From positions 1-64,000 of the forward strand of contig NZ_RHNZ01000016.1 in assembly GCF_003946395.1 (NCBI RefSeq): a stretch of DNA of 64,000 bases, written 5' to 3'. Of this stretch, positions 43,313 to 53,166 are shown one piece after another. How positions within the stretch are numbered: position 1 is the stretch's first letter; every line of letters starts with the position of its first letter. The position numbers and the translations under genes are program-made. The notes below the pieces were generated by a model. It searched no databases. It was not told the DNA's origin and was given only the letters and a program-made list of their open reading frames with translations. The stretch is from Levilactobacillus fuyuanensis (GTDB taxonomy: Bacteria; Bacillota; Bacilli; Lactobacillales; Lactobacillaceae).

Positions 43313-44692
43313 ATGGAGGATTCCTGGCACCAATTGCAGCCAAAGACGGGCTTTTTGGTTCGGTTGGCGGATCGGTTGACCGACCAAAGTTGGCAAACCT
43401 TAACGCAGCTCTACCAACCGATCATTGGACCGAGTGCCACGGGGCTCTTCTCGGCCCTTTTTTGGCTCCCACAGCGCGAGACCTACAAGCGCCACGCCAT
43501 TTTACTGGCGGAACTGGGTTTAGATTTGGCTCATTTGTACGCGGCCCGGCTGCGGTTGGAGGCGACCGGCCTTCTGACGACACAGTTAAAGACGGAGGGC
43601 GATCTCTCCAGCTTCGTTTACGAGCTCCATGCACCACTCACGCCACAGGACTTCTTCAAGGATGACCTGTTGAGTGTGCAGTTGCTGGGCGTCGTGGGTG
43701 AGGACCTGTATCAAGCGTTGGTCACGGAAAATACAGTGACACCACTATTGCATGATGATGAGCAAAACATTACCAAGAACTTTCTGGATGTCTTCCACGT
43801 GGACGGCGATGAATTGCGGGATATTCCCGAAGTGGTCACGAATAGTCGGCAGAATTTAACGGCGACCAGTAGTGCACCAGACCTGTCCGCGGACAAGGTT
43901 CAATTTGATTTTAAGCTATTGGGTGAGTTGTTGGAGCGCTCTTTCGTGGATACGCGAGCCGTCAGCAAGTATCGTCCACTATTGCTGACGGAGCACGCCA
44001 CCTATGGGCTGGATGAACCGACCATGGCCCGCTACATTGGCGAGGCCACGGACTTGGCAACTAACATTTTTAATCCGGAGCAGTTCAAACGCATTGTAGC
44101 GCAGGCCTTCGGGTATCAGCACCGCGGTGAGACGGTAAGCGTACCGGCTGATTCATCCGCAAGTACGCCAGCATCCGCCACATCGACGGCCAAGGGTGCT
44201 TCCAGCGCTGAACAAGCCTTGATCAAGGTCGCCAGTTCAGCGGCACCGGTGAAGTTTCTGCAGGGTATCAAGCAGAGCACCGGTGGCTTCGTGACGGATG
44301 GCGAGCAACGCATTGTCCGGGATCTAGTGAGCCGGCAGTTGTTCCCTGAGTCCGTCCTGAACCTGATGATCTATCACGTTTTGGTGGACGAGGACAAGCC
44401 AACGTTGAATAAGAACCTATTAGACACGATTGCTAACGATTGGAGCAAGTCCAAGGTCACGACGCCTGAGCTGGCGATTCAAAAAATCAGAGAACGTCAG
44501 CAGGCGATGAGCAAGCCTCGTCGCTCGCGGCGGCAACAGTCGACGGTTAAAGAGACGCTACCAGATTGGGCAAAGAAGCCGAGTGGATCGGCTAAGGCAC
44601 CAACGACCGCTAAGCTCTCTGAAGCACAGCAGAAGCAATTACAGCAACGTATCGCGCGATTAGAAGCGCGGAGCAAGGGAAAGGAGGATTAG
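43313..44692 (+). CDS. dnaB: replication initiation and membrane attachment protein DnaB
   Basis: This 459-residue DnaB of Gram-positive type (DnaB/DnaD family, not the helicase) is needed for helicase loading at oriC and restart. It starts 3 nt after nrdR. There is a low-complexity Ser/Ala-rich linker at about 277-300, then the DDBH2-like domain with LVSRQLFPESVLNLMIYHVL. Confidence 0.9.
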   Translation: MEDSWHQLQPKTGFLVRLADRLTDQSWQTLTQLYQPIIGPSATGLFSALFWLPQRETYKRHAILLAELGLDLAHLYAARLRLEATGLLTTQLKTEGDLSSFVYELHAPLTPQDFFKDDLLSVQLLGVVGEDLYQALVTENTVTPLLHDDEQNITKNFLDVFHVDGDELRDIPEVVTNSRQNLTATSSAPDLSADKVQFDFKLLGELLERSFVDTRAVSKYRPLLLTEHATYGLDEPTMARYIGEATDLATNIFNPEQFKRIVAQAFGYQHRGETVSVPADSSASTPASATSTAKGASSAEQALIKVASSAAPVKFLQGIKQSTGGFVTDGEQRIVRDLVSRQLFPESVLNLMIYHVLVDEDKPTLNKNLLDTIANDWSKSKVTTPELAIQKIRERQQAMSKPRRSRRQQSTVKETLPDWAKKPSGSAKAPTTAKLSEAQQKQLQQRIARLEARSKGKED

Positions 44693-44695
44693 CAG

Positions 44696-45622
44696 ATGGA
44701 AGATTTAAGCAAGACCATGCAAAAGCTCATGAGTCAACAACATTTGAACGACAACTACCGTCAATTGATGGCCAAGGTCTACGATGATCCCGAGGTCAAT
44801 AAGTTCTATCAGGAAAATAAGACCGAACTGGCCGAGGACGTCATGACGCGTTCGGCGGCGAAACTCTATGAATTCGTCTCAGAACGGGAAAAGTTAGCCA
44901 AAGGTGGCGAGACCTTCGCCACCGGCTATGCGCCACAGTTGATCGTATCCAATCACCTGATTGACGTGGCCTACGTGCCAACGGCGGACACGCTGGAAAA
45001 ACAGGCGCAACAACAGCTTCGTCAACGGGTGAAGTCAATCGCTATGCCAAAGAGTATTCGGGAGGCAACGCTGGCCAACTTTGACCAGGACACTGATCGA
45101 GCAGAGGCATTGATGGCCGCTTTGGACTTCGTGGATGCCTACGAAGCCAATCCGAAACGACGCCACCAAGCCCTATACTTGGCAGGGAGCTTTGGCGTTG
45201 GCAAGACCTATTTACTGGCAGCAGTGGCCAACCAACTGGCAACGGATGGTTTCTCCACCACGCTGGTTCATTTCCCAAGCTTCGCAGTGGAAATGAAGAA
45301 CGCGATTGCCCAGAATGGGGTGGCCGAAAAGCTCGACGCCTTGAAGAAGTCACCGGTCTTGATGATCGATGACATCGGGGCGGACGCCATGTCGGCCTGG
45401 GTCAGAGACGACGTACTGGGTGTTATCCTGGAATACCGGATGCAAGAGGAACTACCAACGTTCTTCAGCTCCAATTTCTCCATGGCCCAACTGGAAAAGG
45501 AACACCTGCGCATCTCAACGCGGGGGGATGACGAACCGCTAAAGGCCCAACGGCTGATGCAACGGATTCGCTTCCTCGCCAGAGAGATAACGATGGTCGG
45601 CGTCAACCGACGGCCACAGTAG
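44696..45622 (+). CDS. dnaI: helicase loader DnaI
   Basis: This 308-residue AAA+ ATPase loads the replicative helicase with DnaB and DnaD. It has Walker A GSFGVGKT near residue 163 and Walker B VLMIDDIGAD near 220. The N-terminal third is the helicase-interaction domain, shown by KFYQENK. It follows dnaB by 3 nt. Confidence 0.92.
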   Translation: MEDLSKTMQKLMSQQHLNDNYRQLMAKVYDDPEVNKFYQENKTELAEDVMTRSAAKLYEFVSEREKLAKGGETFATGYAPQLIVSNHLIDVAYVPTADTLEKQAQQQLRQRVKSIAMPKSIREATLANFDQDTDRAEALMAALDFVDAYEANPKRRHQALYLAGSFGVGKTYLLAAVANQLATDGFSTTLVHFPSFAVEMKNAIAQNGVAEKLDALKKSPVLMIDDIGADAMSAWVRDDVLGVILEYRMQEELPTFFSSNFSMAQLEKEHLRISTRGDDEPLKAQRLMQRIRFLAREITMVGVNRRPQ

Positions 45623-45677
45623 GGTGACGGAATGGTTTTAAACTCTAGAAAGCCTAAATAATTTTGAAGATGAAACG

Positions 45678-45716
45678 AACCGTCTACGTGGGATTAGCCC
45701 GGGTGGACGGTTTTAT
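45678..45716 (+). terminator. terminator after dnaI
   Basis: AACCGTC pairs with GACGGTT around a loop with CACG/CGGGTG pairing, then TTTTATTT. Confidence 0.7.
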
Positions 45717-45845
45717 TTCTAACTGTTTTGCTAAGGTATTACTTAAATTTATTGGTGAGTTACCAGAATTACGTATGACTTATCATGATGACTAATTTGT
45801 CAGGCGGAGGGATTAAAACAATGGTTAGCGACTTGGCAAGTATGA

Positions 45846-46028
45846 GCCGCAGGGATGGTGAAAATGGACTCAGCCGTGGGAATTCTCTTACCGGTGAGGT
45901 TGGCCGGTTAGAGAATTGGTGCCTTTAAGACGTGTTCTTAGTGGCTTAAAAGCACGGCTAAAGACCGCTCTATGGCTTTAGCCGTCCGCCCACAGCGTCA
46001 CAGTCCATTTTCACCATCCCGGAGGCGG
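45846..46028 (+). repeat. structured repeat element E7 (complete)
   Basis: It closely resembles E6 (GATGGTGAAAATGGA with TCCATTTTCACCATC; AATTCTCTTACCGG with CCGGTTAGAGAATT; GGCTAAAG with CTTTAGCC). Sites that differ from E6 preserve pairing. It lies between dnaI and thrS. Confidence 0.87.
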
Positions 46029-46076
46029 AGTCAACCTCGGACAGATTGCTAACTGATAATTTTTTCCCAACACTGC

Positions 46077-46106
46077 TTGACAATATTTGGTCGCAAGTGT
46101 TTAATA
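46077..46106 (+). promoter_or_regulatory. promoter of thrS
   Basis: TTGACA at 46077-46082 with a 17-18-nt spacer and TTTAAT/TTAATA at 46100-46106, just before the T-box leader. Confidence 0.65.
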
Positions 46107-46124
46107 GTCAATGAAACCACACGA

Positions 46125-46361
46125 GCTATGACGAAAGACATGGTGCTCGCGGCGACGTTCACAGGAAGAGTTGGCCTAGCTTGGAAGCCGACTTAGCGCC
46201 CGCCAGCATTACCGCTTTCCTAAGCTGTCGGAAGGAAATTTCTGGCCGGTCCGTTCCGTTATCGACGATTAGAGTTCACGGGATCAGTCTCGTGAAAAAT
46301 ATCGGGTGGAACCACGTTAATGACGTCCCCAGTGCCTTCTTTGGCACTGGGGATTTTTTTC
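46125..46361 (+). promoter_or_regulatory. T-box riboswitch of thrS
   Basis: The T-box core reads GGGTGGAACCACG at 46304-46316 (a common variant) and the terminator TCCCCAGTGCC with GGCACTGGGGA ends in T7 near 46360. ACC in CATTACCGC at about 46208-46216 is a Thr codon in a plausible specifier loop. Uncharged tRNA-Thr would permit thrS expression. Confidence 0.92.
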
Positions 46362-46399
46362 GTAGTCCGACCCAAAATCAATAAGGGAGATTGAAAATT

Positions 46400-48343
46400 A
46401 TGGCAAGTATTTCACTTAAATTTCCAGATGGCAACGTTAAAGAATTCGCTGCTGGCACTACGCCAGAAGACGTTGCAAAGTCAATTTCAATTAGTTTAGG
46501 CAAAAAGGCTGTTGCAGCCAAGTTGGACGGCGAATTGATCGACAACTTGACCCCAATCGCACATGACGGTAGCATCGAAATCGTCACGAAGAGCGACGAA
46601 GATGGCTTGACTGTTCTCCGGAACACGACGGCTGCCTTGGTACGGATCGCTTTGAAGAAAGAATTCCCAGCTATTCGTTTGGGCGAAGTTAGTGCCGACG
46701 AAGATGGCTTCTACGTGGATACCGACAAGGATGACCAACAAGTTAGTGTTGACGAATTAGACGCCATTGCCGTAATCGTTGAAAAGCTGATTGCTGACAA
46801 GGCTGCTATCGAACGCATCGCTGTCAGCGAGGATGACGCTTTGGCTAAGGCCAAGGACGATCCTTACACGACTGACCTGATCAAGGCCGTTGACGGCGAC
46901 CAAGTTAACTTCTTGAAGATTGGCGACCACGAAATCTTAAGTGACGGCGCCCAATTAGCTAACACGGGTGACGTGAAGAAGTTCAAGTTACTTTCCGTTG
47001 CTGGTGCTTACTGGCAAGGCAAGTCCTCAAATCCAATGCTCCAACGGATCTACGGGACGGCCTTCTACAAGCAAGCTGACTTAGACGCTGACTTAGCTAA
47101 GCGCCAAGAAGCCCGCGAACGTGACCACCGAGTTATCGGGAACCAACTGGACTTGTTCTTCGTTGATCCTAAAGTCGGTGCCGGCTTACCATACTGGATG
47201 CCAAATGGGGCTACCATCCGTCGTACGATTGAACGTTACATCATCGACAAGGAAGTTGCTAACGGTTACCAACACGTTTACACGCCAGTCTTAGCTAACC
47301 TGGATCTCTACAAGCAATCCGGTCACTGGGCACACTACCGTGAAGACATGTTCCCACCAATGGACATGGGTGATGGCGAACAACTTGAATTACGGCCAAT
47401 GAACTGCCCTAGCCATATTCAAATTTACAACCACCACATCCGTTCTTACCGTGAACTCCCATTACGGATCGCTGAATTAGGGATGATGCACCGTTACGAA
47501 AAGTCCGGTGCCCTGAGTGGTCTGCAACGGGTTCGTGAAATGACCTTGAACGATGGTCACACGTTCGTTGCCCCAGAACAAATCCAAGACGAATTCAAGA
47601 GTATCCTGGACTTAATGGTCAAGGTTTACAAAGACTTCGATATCAAGGACTACACGTTCCGGTTAAGCTACCGTGACCCTAAGAACACTGAAAAGTACTT
47701 TGATGACGATGAAATGTGGAACAACGCACAAAAGATGTTAAAGGGTGCCATGGATGACCTTGGCTTGCCTTACGTTGAAGCCGAAGGGGAAGCTGCCTTC
47801 TACGGTCCTAAGTTGGACGTCCAAACCAAGACGGCCCTTGGGAACGAAGAAACGCTCTCAACCATCCAATTGGACTTCATGTTGCCAGAACGTTTCGACT
47901 TACACTACGTCGGTGCCGATGGTGAAGAACATCGTCCAGTGATGATTCACCGTGGTTTGGTTTCAACGATGGAACGGTTCACCGCTTACCTGACTGAAAT
48001 CTACAAGGGTGCCTTCCCAACTTGGTTGGCTCCTAAGCAAGTGACCATCATTCCTGTTTCCGAAGAAAAGCATGGTGCTTACGCCGACAAGCTAGCTGCT
48101 GAATTAAAGGCCGCTGATGTGCGGGTCAACGTCGACAAGCGTGGTGAAAAGATGGGTTACCTGATTCGGGATGCCCAAACCCACAAGATTCCATACACGT
48201 TGGTTGTTGGTGAAGACGAAATGGCTAATGGCACTGTCTCTGTCCGGAAGTACGGGGAAGACGACAGCAATTCCATGAGCAGTGACGCCTTCGTCAAGGA
48301 AATTCTGAGTGACATCGCTTCATACAGTCGCGAAGAAAACTAG
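46400..48343 (+). CDS. thrS: threonyl-tRNA synthetase
   Basis: This class II synthetase of about 647 residues has an N-terminal TGS domain ([14 protein letters not shown]), editing domain, catalytic core ([23 protein letters not shown]) and an anticodon-binding domain ([13 protein letters not shown]). AAGGGAGA lies before ATG 46400. A terminator follows. Regulated by the upstream T-box. Confidence 0.96.
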   Translation: MASISLKFPDGNVKEFAAGTTPEDVAKSISISLGKKAVAAKLDGELIDNLTPIAHDGSIEIVTKSDEDGLTVLRNTTAALVRIALKKEFPAIRLGEVSADEDGFYVDTDKDDQQVSVDELDAIAVIVEKLIADKAAIERIAVSEDDALAKAKDDPYTTDLIKAVDGDQVNFLKIGDHEILSDGAQLANTGDVKKFKLLSVAGAYWQGKSSNPMLQRIYGTAFYKQADLDADLAKRQEARERDHRVIGNQLDLFFVDPKVGAGLPYWMPNGATIRRTIERYIIDKEVANGYQHVYTPVLANLDLYKQSGHWAHYREDMFPPMDMGDGEQLELRPMNCPSHIQIYNHHIRSYRELPLRIAELGMMHRYEKSGALSGLQRVREMTLNDGHTFVAPEQIQDEFKSILDLMVKVYKDFDIKDYTFRLSYRDPKNTEKYFDDDEMWNNAQKMLKGAMDDLGLPYVEAEGEAAFYGPKLDVQTKTALGNEETLSTIQLDFMLPERFDLHYVGADGEEHRPVMIHRGLVSTMERFTAYLTEIYKGAFPTWLAPKQVTIIPVSEEKHGAYADKLAAELKAADVRVNVDKRGEKMGYLIRDAQTHKIPYTLVVGEDEMANGTVSVRKYGEDDSNSMSSDAFVKEILSDIASYSREEN

Positions 48344-48391
48344 CTTTAACTTTTAAATTAAGTTTCTGGCGCATAACCAGAGAATAGAAGG

Positions 48392-48425
48392 AACGGGGTC
48401 GCCAGAAATGGTGGCCCCGTTTTTT
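48392..48425 (+). terminator. terminator of thrS
   Basis: AACGGGGTCGCC pairs with GGTGGCCCCGTT, followed by T6. Confidence 0.85.
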
Positions 48426-48558
48426 AGTCTAGCGATACCGAGGGAAAAGTGGTAGCGTGTTAAGTAGGCTGGCCTGATACACGGGGCATTAGGCCACATA
48501 AATAATTACCTAATATAGAAGAAGTTGAATCGGTTTTCGGATTCGAGAGGGAGATGTT

Positions 48559-50037
48559 TTGGATATGTCACAACCCAAAACCAATGTGCTTGCCGTGACG
48601 ATTGCCATTTATGTGGCAACGTTTGTGAGCGCGATTGAGGGGACTATTGTGTCGACAGCGCTACCGACGATTGTGGGGAACCTGCATGGTGTGGCGTTAA
48701 TGAACTGGGTGTTTTCAATCTATCTGCTGGCAACGGCGATGGTCACCCCGATTTATGGCAAGTTAGCTGATGTGATTGGACGGAAGCCGGTCATGCAGTT
48801 TGGCCTAGGCGTCTTTATCGTCGGTTCTGCCATGAGTGGGCTGGCGAATAGTATGCCAGTGCTGATCTTTTGGCGAGCGATTCAAGGAATTGGTGCGGGC
48901 GCGCTGTTACCAGTTTCGATGACAATCATTGCCGATATCTATTCGATGGAAAAGCGGGCGAAGATTCTCGGCATCACGAACTCTGCCTGGGGGATTGCCG
49001 CAGTACTGGCACCCTTACTGGGTGGCATCATTATCGATAAGCTAAGCTGGCATTGGATCTTCTTCATCAACGTGCCGATTGGGTTAATTACCATGGTATT
49101 ATTCCAATTATATTTACACGAACCCAAGCGGTTACGTACGGAGAGTATCGACTATCTCGGGAGCTTTTGGCTGATGCTGTGCCTGTTGAGCTTAATGTTG
49201 AGCTTTCAGGTGCTCAGTAGCCAACCTATCAGGTGGTGGGGCTTTGTCGGCGGACTGGTCATTAGTGGCCTGAGCCTATGGCTGTTTATCCGGCGTGAGC
49301 AACGTGCGGTGGATCCGATCATTTCACTGGAGCTCTTCAAGAATCGGCCATTTATCGTACAAAATGCGATTGCAGCGCTGATTAACGGGTACCTGATGGC
49401 CTTGACCGTTTACGTGCCGACCTGGGGTCAGGGGATCCACGGCGTATCGGCCTCGGTGGCCGGACTGGCGCTGACGCCCAACTCCTTGCTGTGGGTCATT
49501 GGGGCGTTTACCACGGGGTACTTTCTCGCAAGGTGGACGCCGCGGCGAATTCTCTATTTCAGTCTCTCGTTTATTCTGGTAGCGGGTCTTGCGTTGGCAC
49601 TGTTGCCAATGGAGGCACCGTTTGGCTGGTTCTTCGTGATCACGGCAATCAACGGGTTTGGCTTTGGGATTGCACTGACGGCCACCACGTTGACCTCACA
49701 ACGTTTAGTCTCGGCAGAAAACGTCGGGGTGGCGACGTCATTTAACACGTTGGGCCGGACGATTGGCCAGACGCTGATGGTCTCCATCTTCGGAATTATC
49801 CTCAACACGGGGATGCAACAGAGCCTGCAGCATCATCCTGGTACCAGCATGGCGATGATGAACCGATTGATCAATCCGCAGACGGCCAGTGGCCTGCCAA
49901 CGCGGCTATTGCCAGCGCTACGTCAGGTACTGTACAATGGTCTACATTGGGTCTATATGATTGGCTTCCTGATTGTGATTCTGACGTTTATTATCAATCG
50001 TTTGGATCATAGTGATGAGATACTGGGGGCAGATTAG
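48559..50037 (+). CDS. DHA2-family MFS exporter (14 helices)
   Basis: This protein of about 492 residues has 14 predicted helices and the drug:H+ antiporter-2 motifs (GKLADVIGRKPV for motif A; the long central loop). It probably exports a drug or toxic compound. A second start at ATG 48565 has 11-nt spacing from GAGGGAG, while the TTG at 48559 has 5; either is possible. The next gene is an infC leader. It has its own promoter region. Confidence 0.8.
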   Translation: MDMSQPKTNVLAVTIAIYVATFVSAIEGTIVSTALPTIVGNLHGVALMNWVFSIYLLATAMVTPIYGKLADVIGRKPVMQFGLGVFIVGSAMSGLANSMPVLIFWRAIQGIGAGALLPVSMTIIADIYSMEKRAKILGITNSAWGIAAVLAPLLGGIIIDKLSWHWIFFINVPIGLITMVLFQLYLHEPKRLRTESIDYLGSFWLMLCLLSLMLSFQVLSSQPIRWWGFVGGLVISGLSLWLFIRREQRAVDPIISLELFKNRPFIVQNAIAALINGYLMALTVYVPTWGQGIHGVSASVAGLALTPNSLLWVIGAFTTGYFLARWTPRRILYFSLSFILVAGLALALLPMEAPFGWFFVITAINGFGFGIALTATTLTSQRLVSAENVGVATSFNTLGRTIGQTLMVSIFGIILNTGMQQSLQHHPGTSMAMMNRLINPQTASGLPTRLLPALRQVLYNGLHWVYMIGFLIVILTFIINRLDHSDEILGAD

Positions 50038-50104
50038 GATAATCGACGTTTAATGGCGTTGGCTTGTGTGGTAAATGATCTTTGCTGCTCGCTATATTAG
50101 CGTA

Positions 50105-50281
50105 GCCGGAGGAGGGCAGGCGTGGAGCACCCTGTGTCGGTGTCCTTAGTCGGGGATACTTCCCGGCTTAGGACACGGGACGACCTTTGAGACGAGGGCT
50201 TTCGGCTCAAAGGCGAGCTGGAAGACTGACAAGTCTGCAAGCGGTCCCCACAGGGAGCGGAATGCTTGCCAGCCGCAGGCG
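50105..50281 (+). repeat. structured repeat element E8 (complete)
   Basis: It opens GCCGGAGGAGGGCAGG. The closing stem is GGCAGGCGT with ATGCTTGCC, the hairpin GTGTCCTTAGTCGGG with CCCGGCTTAGGACAC. The T-loop-like region reads GGCTCAAAGGCGAG, the third helix AGACT with AGTCT, and the constant motif is GGTCCCCACAGGGAGCGGAAT. Located 56 nt before the infC promoter. Confidence 0.86.
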
Positions 50282-50336
50282 AAGCGCCAGATACAGCGCA
50301 TGTAAAGGGAAACGATTGTTTTTTACCAAACAACCG

Positions 50337-50365
50337 TTGACATGAAACCGGGTAGCTGGTATGAT
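50337..50365 (+). promoter_or_regulatory. promoter of the infC-rpmI-rplT operon
   Basis: TTGACA at 50337-50342, a 17-nt spacer and TATGAT at 50360-50365 with extended TGG form a strong sigma-A promoter. Confidence 0.85.
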
Positions 50366-50371
50366 GGTTAA

Positions 50372-50544
50372 GTTGAGAAATTAAGCAGAGGCTTCCGCTT
50401 CTCGCCCTGTGGCTTACGCTGCTGGGCTGGATATGCACGTTAATCCGATTATTTTAGTTGGATTTCTTGCGGGAGCCGTTTGATTATCATCAAAGGTTCC
50501 CGCATTTTTTGTGAGTGAGATTCTGCAGTTCTCGAGATTATTTT
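50372..50544 (+). promoter_or_regulatory. infC leader with attenuator, L20-leader type
   Basis: The leader of about 170 nt contains several hairpins and a terminator (TGCGGGAGCC...GGTTCCCGCA then T6 ending near 50510) before infC. In related Firmicutes this leader is bound by ribosomal protein L20 to control infC-rpmI-rplT. That control here is inferred from position and structure. Confidence 0.7.
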
Positions 50545-50558
50545 GGAGGTGGATTACC

Positions 50559-51074
50559 ATAGCAAACGACACGATTGTCAACGAGGGAATTCGAACACGT
50601 GAAGTACGGCTTATCGCTGGAGACGGCGAGCAATTGGGCATTAAGACCAAGAGCGAAGCCTTACAGATCGCCGAAGACGCTAACCTCGATTTAGTTCTGG
50701 TTGCACCGAAAGCTAAGCCACCAGTAGCCCGGATCATGGACTATGGGAAGTACCGTTTTGAGTTGCAAAAGAAGCAACGCGAAGCACGTAAGAATCAAAA
50801 AGTGGTCAGTGTCAAGGAAGTTCGCTTGAGTCCTACCATTGATACCAACGACTTCAACACCAAGCTGAAGAATGCTAAAAAGTTCTTGGCTAAGGGTGAA
50901 AAAGTTCGGGTTTCAATCCGGTTTAAGGGTCGGGCAATTACCCATAAAGACATTGGTCGCGAAGTGCTTAATCGCATGGCAGCTGAAACGGCAGACGTCG
51001 CAACAGTTGTACAACGGCCAAAGATGGACGGTCGGAGCATGTTTCTAATGCTTTCGCCCATCGCAGAGAAATAG
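50559..51074 (+). CDS. infC: translation initiation factor IF-3 with non-canonical start
   Basis: This protein of about 171 residues has the IF-3 fold: N-terminal domain ([12 protein letters not shown]), linker and C-terminal domain ([19 protein letters not shown]). GGAGG at 50545-50549 is followed by ATT (50553) and ATA (50559) in frame, and by no ATG, GTG or TTG in frame nearby. ATA has 9-nt spacing and gives [10 protein letters not shown]...; ATT has 3-nt spacing. IF-3 itself rejects such starts, the known basis of infC autoregulation in E. coli. Confidence 0.9.
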   Translation: MANDTIVNEGIRTREVRLIAGDGEQLGIKTKSEALQIAEDANLDLVLVAPKAKPPVARIMDYGKYRFELQKKQREARKNQKVVSVKEVRLSPTIDTNDFNTKLKNAKKFLAKGEKVRVSIRFKGRAITHKDIGREVLNRMAAETADVATVVQRPKMDGRSMFLMLSPIAEK

Positions 51075-51128
51075 TGTGAATTGATTGGGTAGCATCAAGC
51101 TGCCGATTTAAGGAGGAAATTTCGTATT

Positions 51129-51323
51129 ATGCCAAAGATGAAGACTAACCGCGCCGCAGCTAAGCGTTTCAAAGTAACTGCTAAGGGCGGTATCAAGAGT
51201 GCCAATGCTTACACGTCTCACCGTTTCCACGGTAAGACCAAGAAGCAACGCCGGAACCTTCGTGGTACCCGGATGATGAACGAAACGACGATCAACACTT
51301 ACCGTCAATTACTTCAAAAGTAA
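51129..51323 (+). CDS. rpmI: 50S ribosomal protein L35
   Basis: This 64-residue basic protein ([20 protein letters not shown]) is a standard L35. GGAGGAAATTTCG precedes ATG 51129. It lies between infC and rplT, the conserved order. Confidence 0.96.
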   Translation: MPKMKTNRAAAKRFKVTAKGGIKSANAYTSHRFHGKTKKQRRNLRGTRMMNETTINTYRQLLQK

Positions 51324-51401
51324 TCAAGTAAGCTGGTCACATATTTTTCGGGTCGACGAAATGTCGACATAATGTTTGAATTGATTTAGGAGGAAAAGAT
51401 T

Positions 51402-51761
51402 ATGCCACGAGTTAAAGGCGGTACTGTTACACGCGCACGTCGCAAGAAGGTTTTAAAGTTAGCTAAGGGTTACCGTGGTTCAAAGCACCGTTTATTTAAG
51501 GTTGCTAAGGACCAAGTCATGAAGGGTCGTCAATACGCCTTCCGTGACCGGAAAGCTACTAAGCGTAACTTCCGTAAGATCTGGATCGCCCGGATCAACG
51601 CCGCAGCACGGATGAACGGTCTGAGCTACAGCAAGTTGATGCACGGTTTGAAGTTAGCCAACATCGATGTTAACCGTAAAATGTTAGCTGATTTGGCAGT
51701 TAACGATGCTGCTGCATTCACTGCCTTGGCTGAACAAGCTAAGACTGCATTGGCTGCTTAA
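51402..51761 (+). CDS. rplT: 50S ribosomal protein L20
   Basis: This 119-residue basic L20 begins [34 protein letters not shown] precedes ATG 51402. It binds 23S rRNA and, in relatives, its own leader. A hairpin with GTCGAC arms lies in the rpmI-rplT gap near 51350-51368. Confidence 0.96.
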   Translation: MPRVKGGTVTRARRKKVLKLAKGYRGSKHRLFKVAKDQVMKGRQYAFRDRKATKRNFRKIWIARINAAARMNGLSYSKLMHGLKLANIDVNRKMLADLAVNDAAAFTALAEQAKTALAA

Positions 51762-51774
51762 TTCAGTTAATGAG

Positions 51775-51810
51775 AGAAAGGGACTTCGCATTTTGCGGGG
51801 TTCTTTTTTA
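51775..51810 (+). terminator. terminator of the infC operon
   Basis: AAAGGGACTTCGCA pairs (with G-T pairs) with TGCGGGGTTCTTT, then T. Confidence 0.75.
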
Positions 51811-51823
51811 TTAAGAGAGTGAA

Positions 51824-51924
51824 GCAAGCCGCTTAGATTCTGAGCATTAGGGAAATAAGGGGCTTCTGTTCGGCCTCGCCGGACAGGAGTCGCTTATTTT
51901 GCTAAGCGGAAGAATCTGGCTTGC
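51824..51924 (+). repeat. long-hairpin dispersed repeat, copy at 51.8 kb
   Basis: Outer arms GCAAGCC and GGCTTGC, then AGATTCT with AGAATCT, AATAAG with CTTATT, and an inner TCGGC with GCCGA-like arm. It has CTGAGCATTA and GCTAAGCG, as in the other copies. It is followed by a tail CTCGTTTCAGAGGC. Confidence 0.8.
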
Positions 51925-52004
51925 GTAGCTCGTTTCAGAGGCCGCATATTTCCGAGCATCTTGGCGAGAGTGAGTTTAGTTCTCTAAACCAGAGTAATCA
52001 GTAA

Positions 52005-52070
52005 CAGCCTTGCCGGACAGGAGGACTTAGCTTTCTAAGCGGAAGAACCTGCCTTGCGGAACTCGTTTCA
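52005..52070 (+). repeat. long-hairpin repeat, partial copy
   Basis: This truncated copy keeps the 3' half only: GCCTTGCCGGACAGGAG, CTAAGCGGAAGAACCTGCC and ACTCGTTTCAG. Confidence 0.65.
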
Positions 52071-52087
52071 GATCAGAGTGTGAAGAA

Positions 52088-52177
52088 GGGCGGTAGGTCC
52101 TGAGCATTAACGTAGATAAGTGCCAGCTTGGCGGAGCCGAGTCGGTGCTTATCTGGGTTAAGCGCAGGGACCTGCCC
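52088..52177 (+). repeat. long-hairpin dispersed repeat, copy at 52.1 kb
   Basis: GGGCGGTAGGTCC pairs with GGACCTGCCC, AGATAAGTGCC with GGTGCTTATCT, and AGCTTGGC with GCCGAGT. It shares AGGTCCTGAGCATTAACG and GGTTAAGCGCAGGGACCTGC with the copy at 18992-19101. The 51811-52560 stretch holds no convincing gene. Confidence 0.82.
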
Positions 52178-52564
52178 GACTGAACACGTTTCCGAGGCTG
52201 CAAGTTTCCGGATATAAAGGCGAGAGAAAGTCCAATGGTCTAAACTTGTCTGGACATCATAGACAGGCACTGGATAGGAATCACTCGGCTTTCCAAGCAA
52301 GACTGGCCACTAAAGGCCAGTCTTGCTCTCTCAGCATACTTGCCAACCAACCGCACCAAAAACTACCAACGACCGTAACTAATCCTACTGACGACAACCC
52401 CGTACCACGGAATGTCGTCAGCAACGACCAGTACTCGAAATAATCAATCAGTCGTTGTGTCATTTTCACGGCGCCACACGGGCGTTCGTAAAATTAGCAA
52501 AATTTCCGTTAAAAACGTTTCGCATTCTCAGTCGTTACGAGTAGCAAATTTTGCGAAAATTGCG

Positions 52565-52570
52565 TATAAT
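52565..52570 (+). promoter_or_regulatory. -10 of the yqe operon
   Basis: A consensus TATAAT at 52565-52570 lies about 55 nt before yqeG. The -35 is unclear. Confidence 0.45.
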
Positions 52571-52623
52571 GAAATGCTAGACAGCCGATATCGGCAAACG
52601 GACGAAGGGGGGCAGTCACCCGC

Positions 52624-53166
52624 ATGGTTTCCGCATTCAAGCCAACGTGGATGGTTACAAATATATACGATTTGACACCGGATCAGTTAAGAGCTCACGG
52701 GATTAAAGCCGTGATGACCGATCTGGATAACACCTTAATTGCTTGGAACAACCCTGATGGGACACCTGAATTACGGCATTGGCTAACGATGTTAGAAATG
52801 GCCGGCATTCAGGTCATTGTGGTGTCCAACAATAGCCGCGCGCGGGTTGACCGAGCCGTTGCACCTTTTAACTTACCTTATGTACACCGGGCGTTAAAAC
52901 CTCTGACTTGGGGGATTCGTCGGGCACTTCATCGTTGGCATTTACGACGAGAGGAAGCAATTATGGTGGGCGACCAACTCTTAACGGATGTTTGGTCTGC
53001 ACATCGTAGTGGGGTCCGGAGTGTCCTGGTGAAGCCGATTTTAACGTCGGACGCCTGGGTCACGAAGGGAAACCGCTTATTGGAAAAGGTTGTCATGTGG
53101 CGTTTGCGACATGACTATCCAGAATTAACTTGGCAGGAGGATCTTAATGAACGAAAAACACACTGA
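52624..53166 (+). CDS. yqeG: YqeG family HAD phosphatase
   Basis: This 180-residue HAD-superfamily phosphatase has DLDNTLIAW (nucleophile Asp), VVSNNSRAR and MVGDQLLTDVW. YqeG belongs to the IIIA phosphatase group; it resembles mitochondrial phosphatidylglycerophosphate phosphatase. It overlaps yqeH by 20 nt, so translation is coupled. Confidence 0.9.
   Translation: MVSAFKPTWMVTNIYDLTPDQLRAHGIKAVMTDLDNTLIAWNNPDGTPELRHWLTMLEMAGIQVIVVSNNSRARVDRAVAPFNLPYVHRALKPLTWGIRRALHRWHLRREEAIMVGDQLLTDVWSAHRSGVRSVLVKPILTSDAWVTKGNRLLEKVVMWRLRHDYPELTWQEDLNERKTH

Noticed and set aside
51762-52570. CRISPR array or tandem gene remnants
   Set aside because: Units are large hairpins of unequal length with no regular spacers; no cas genes.
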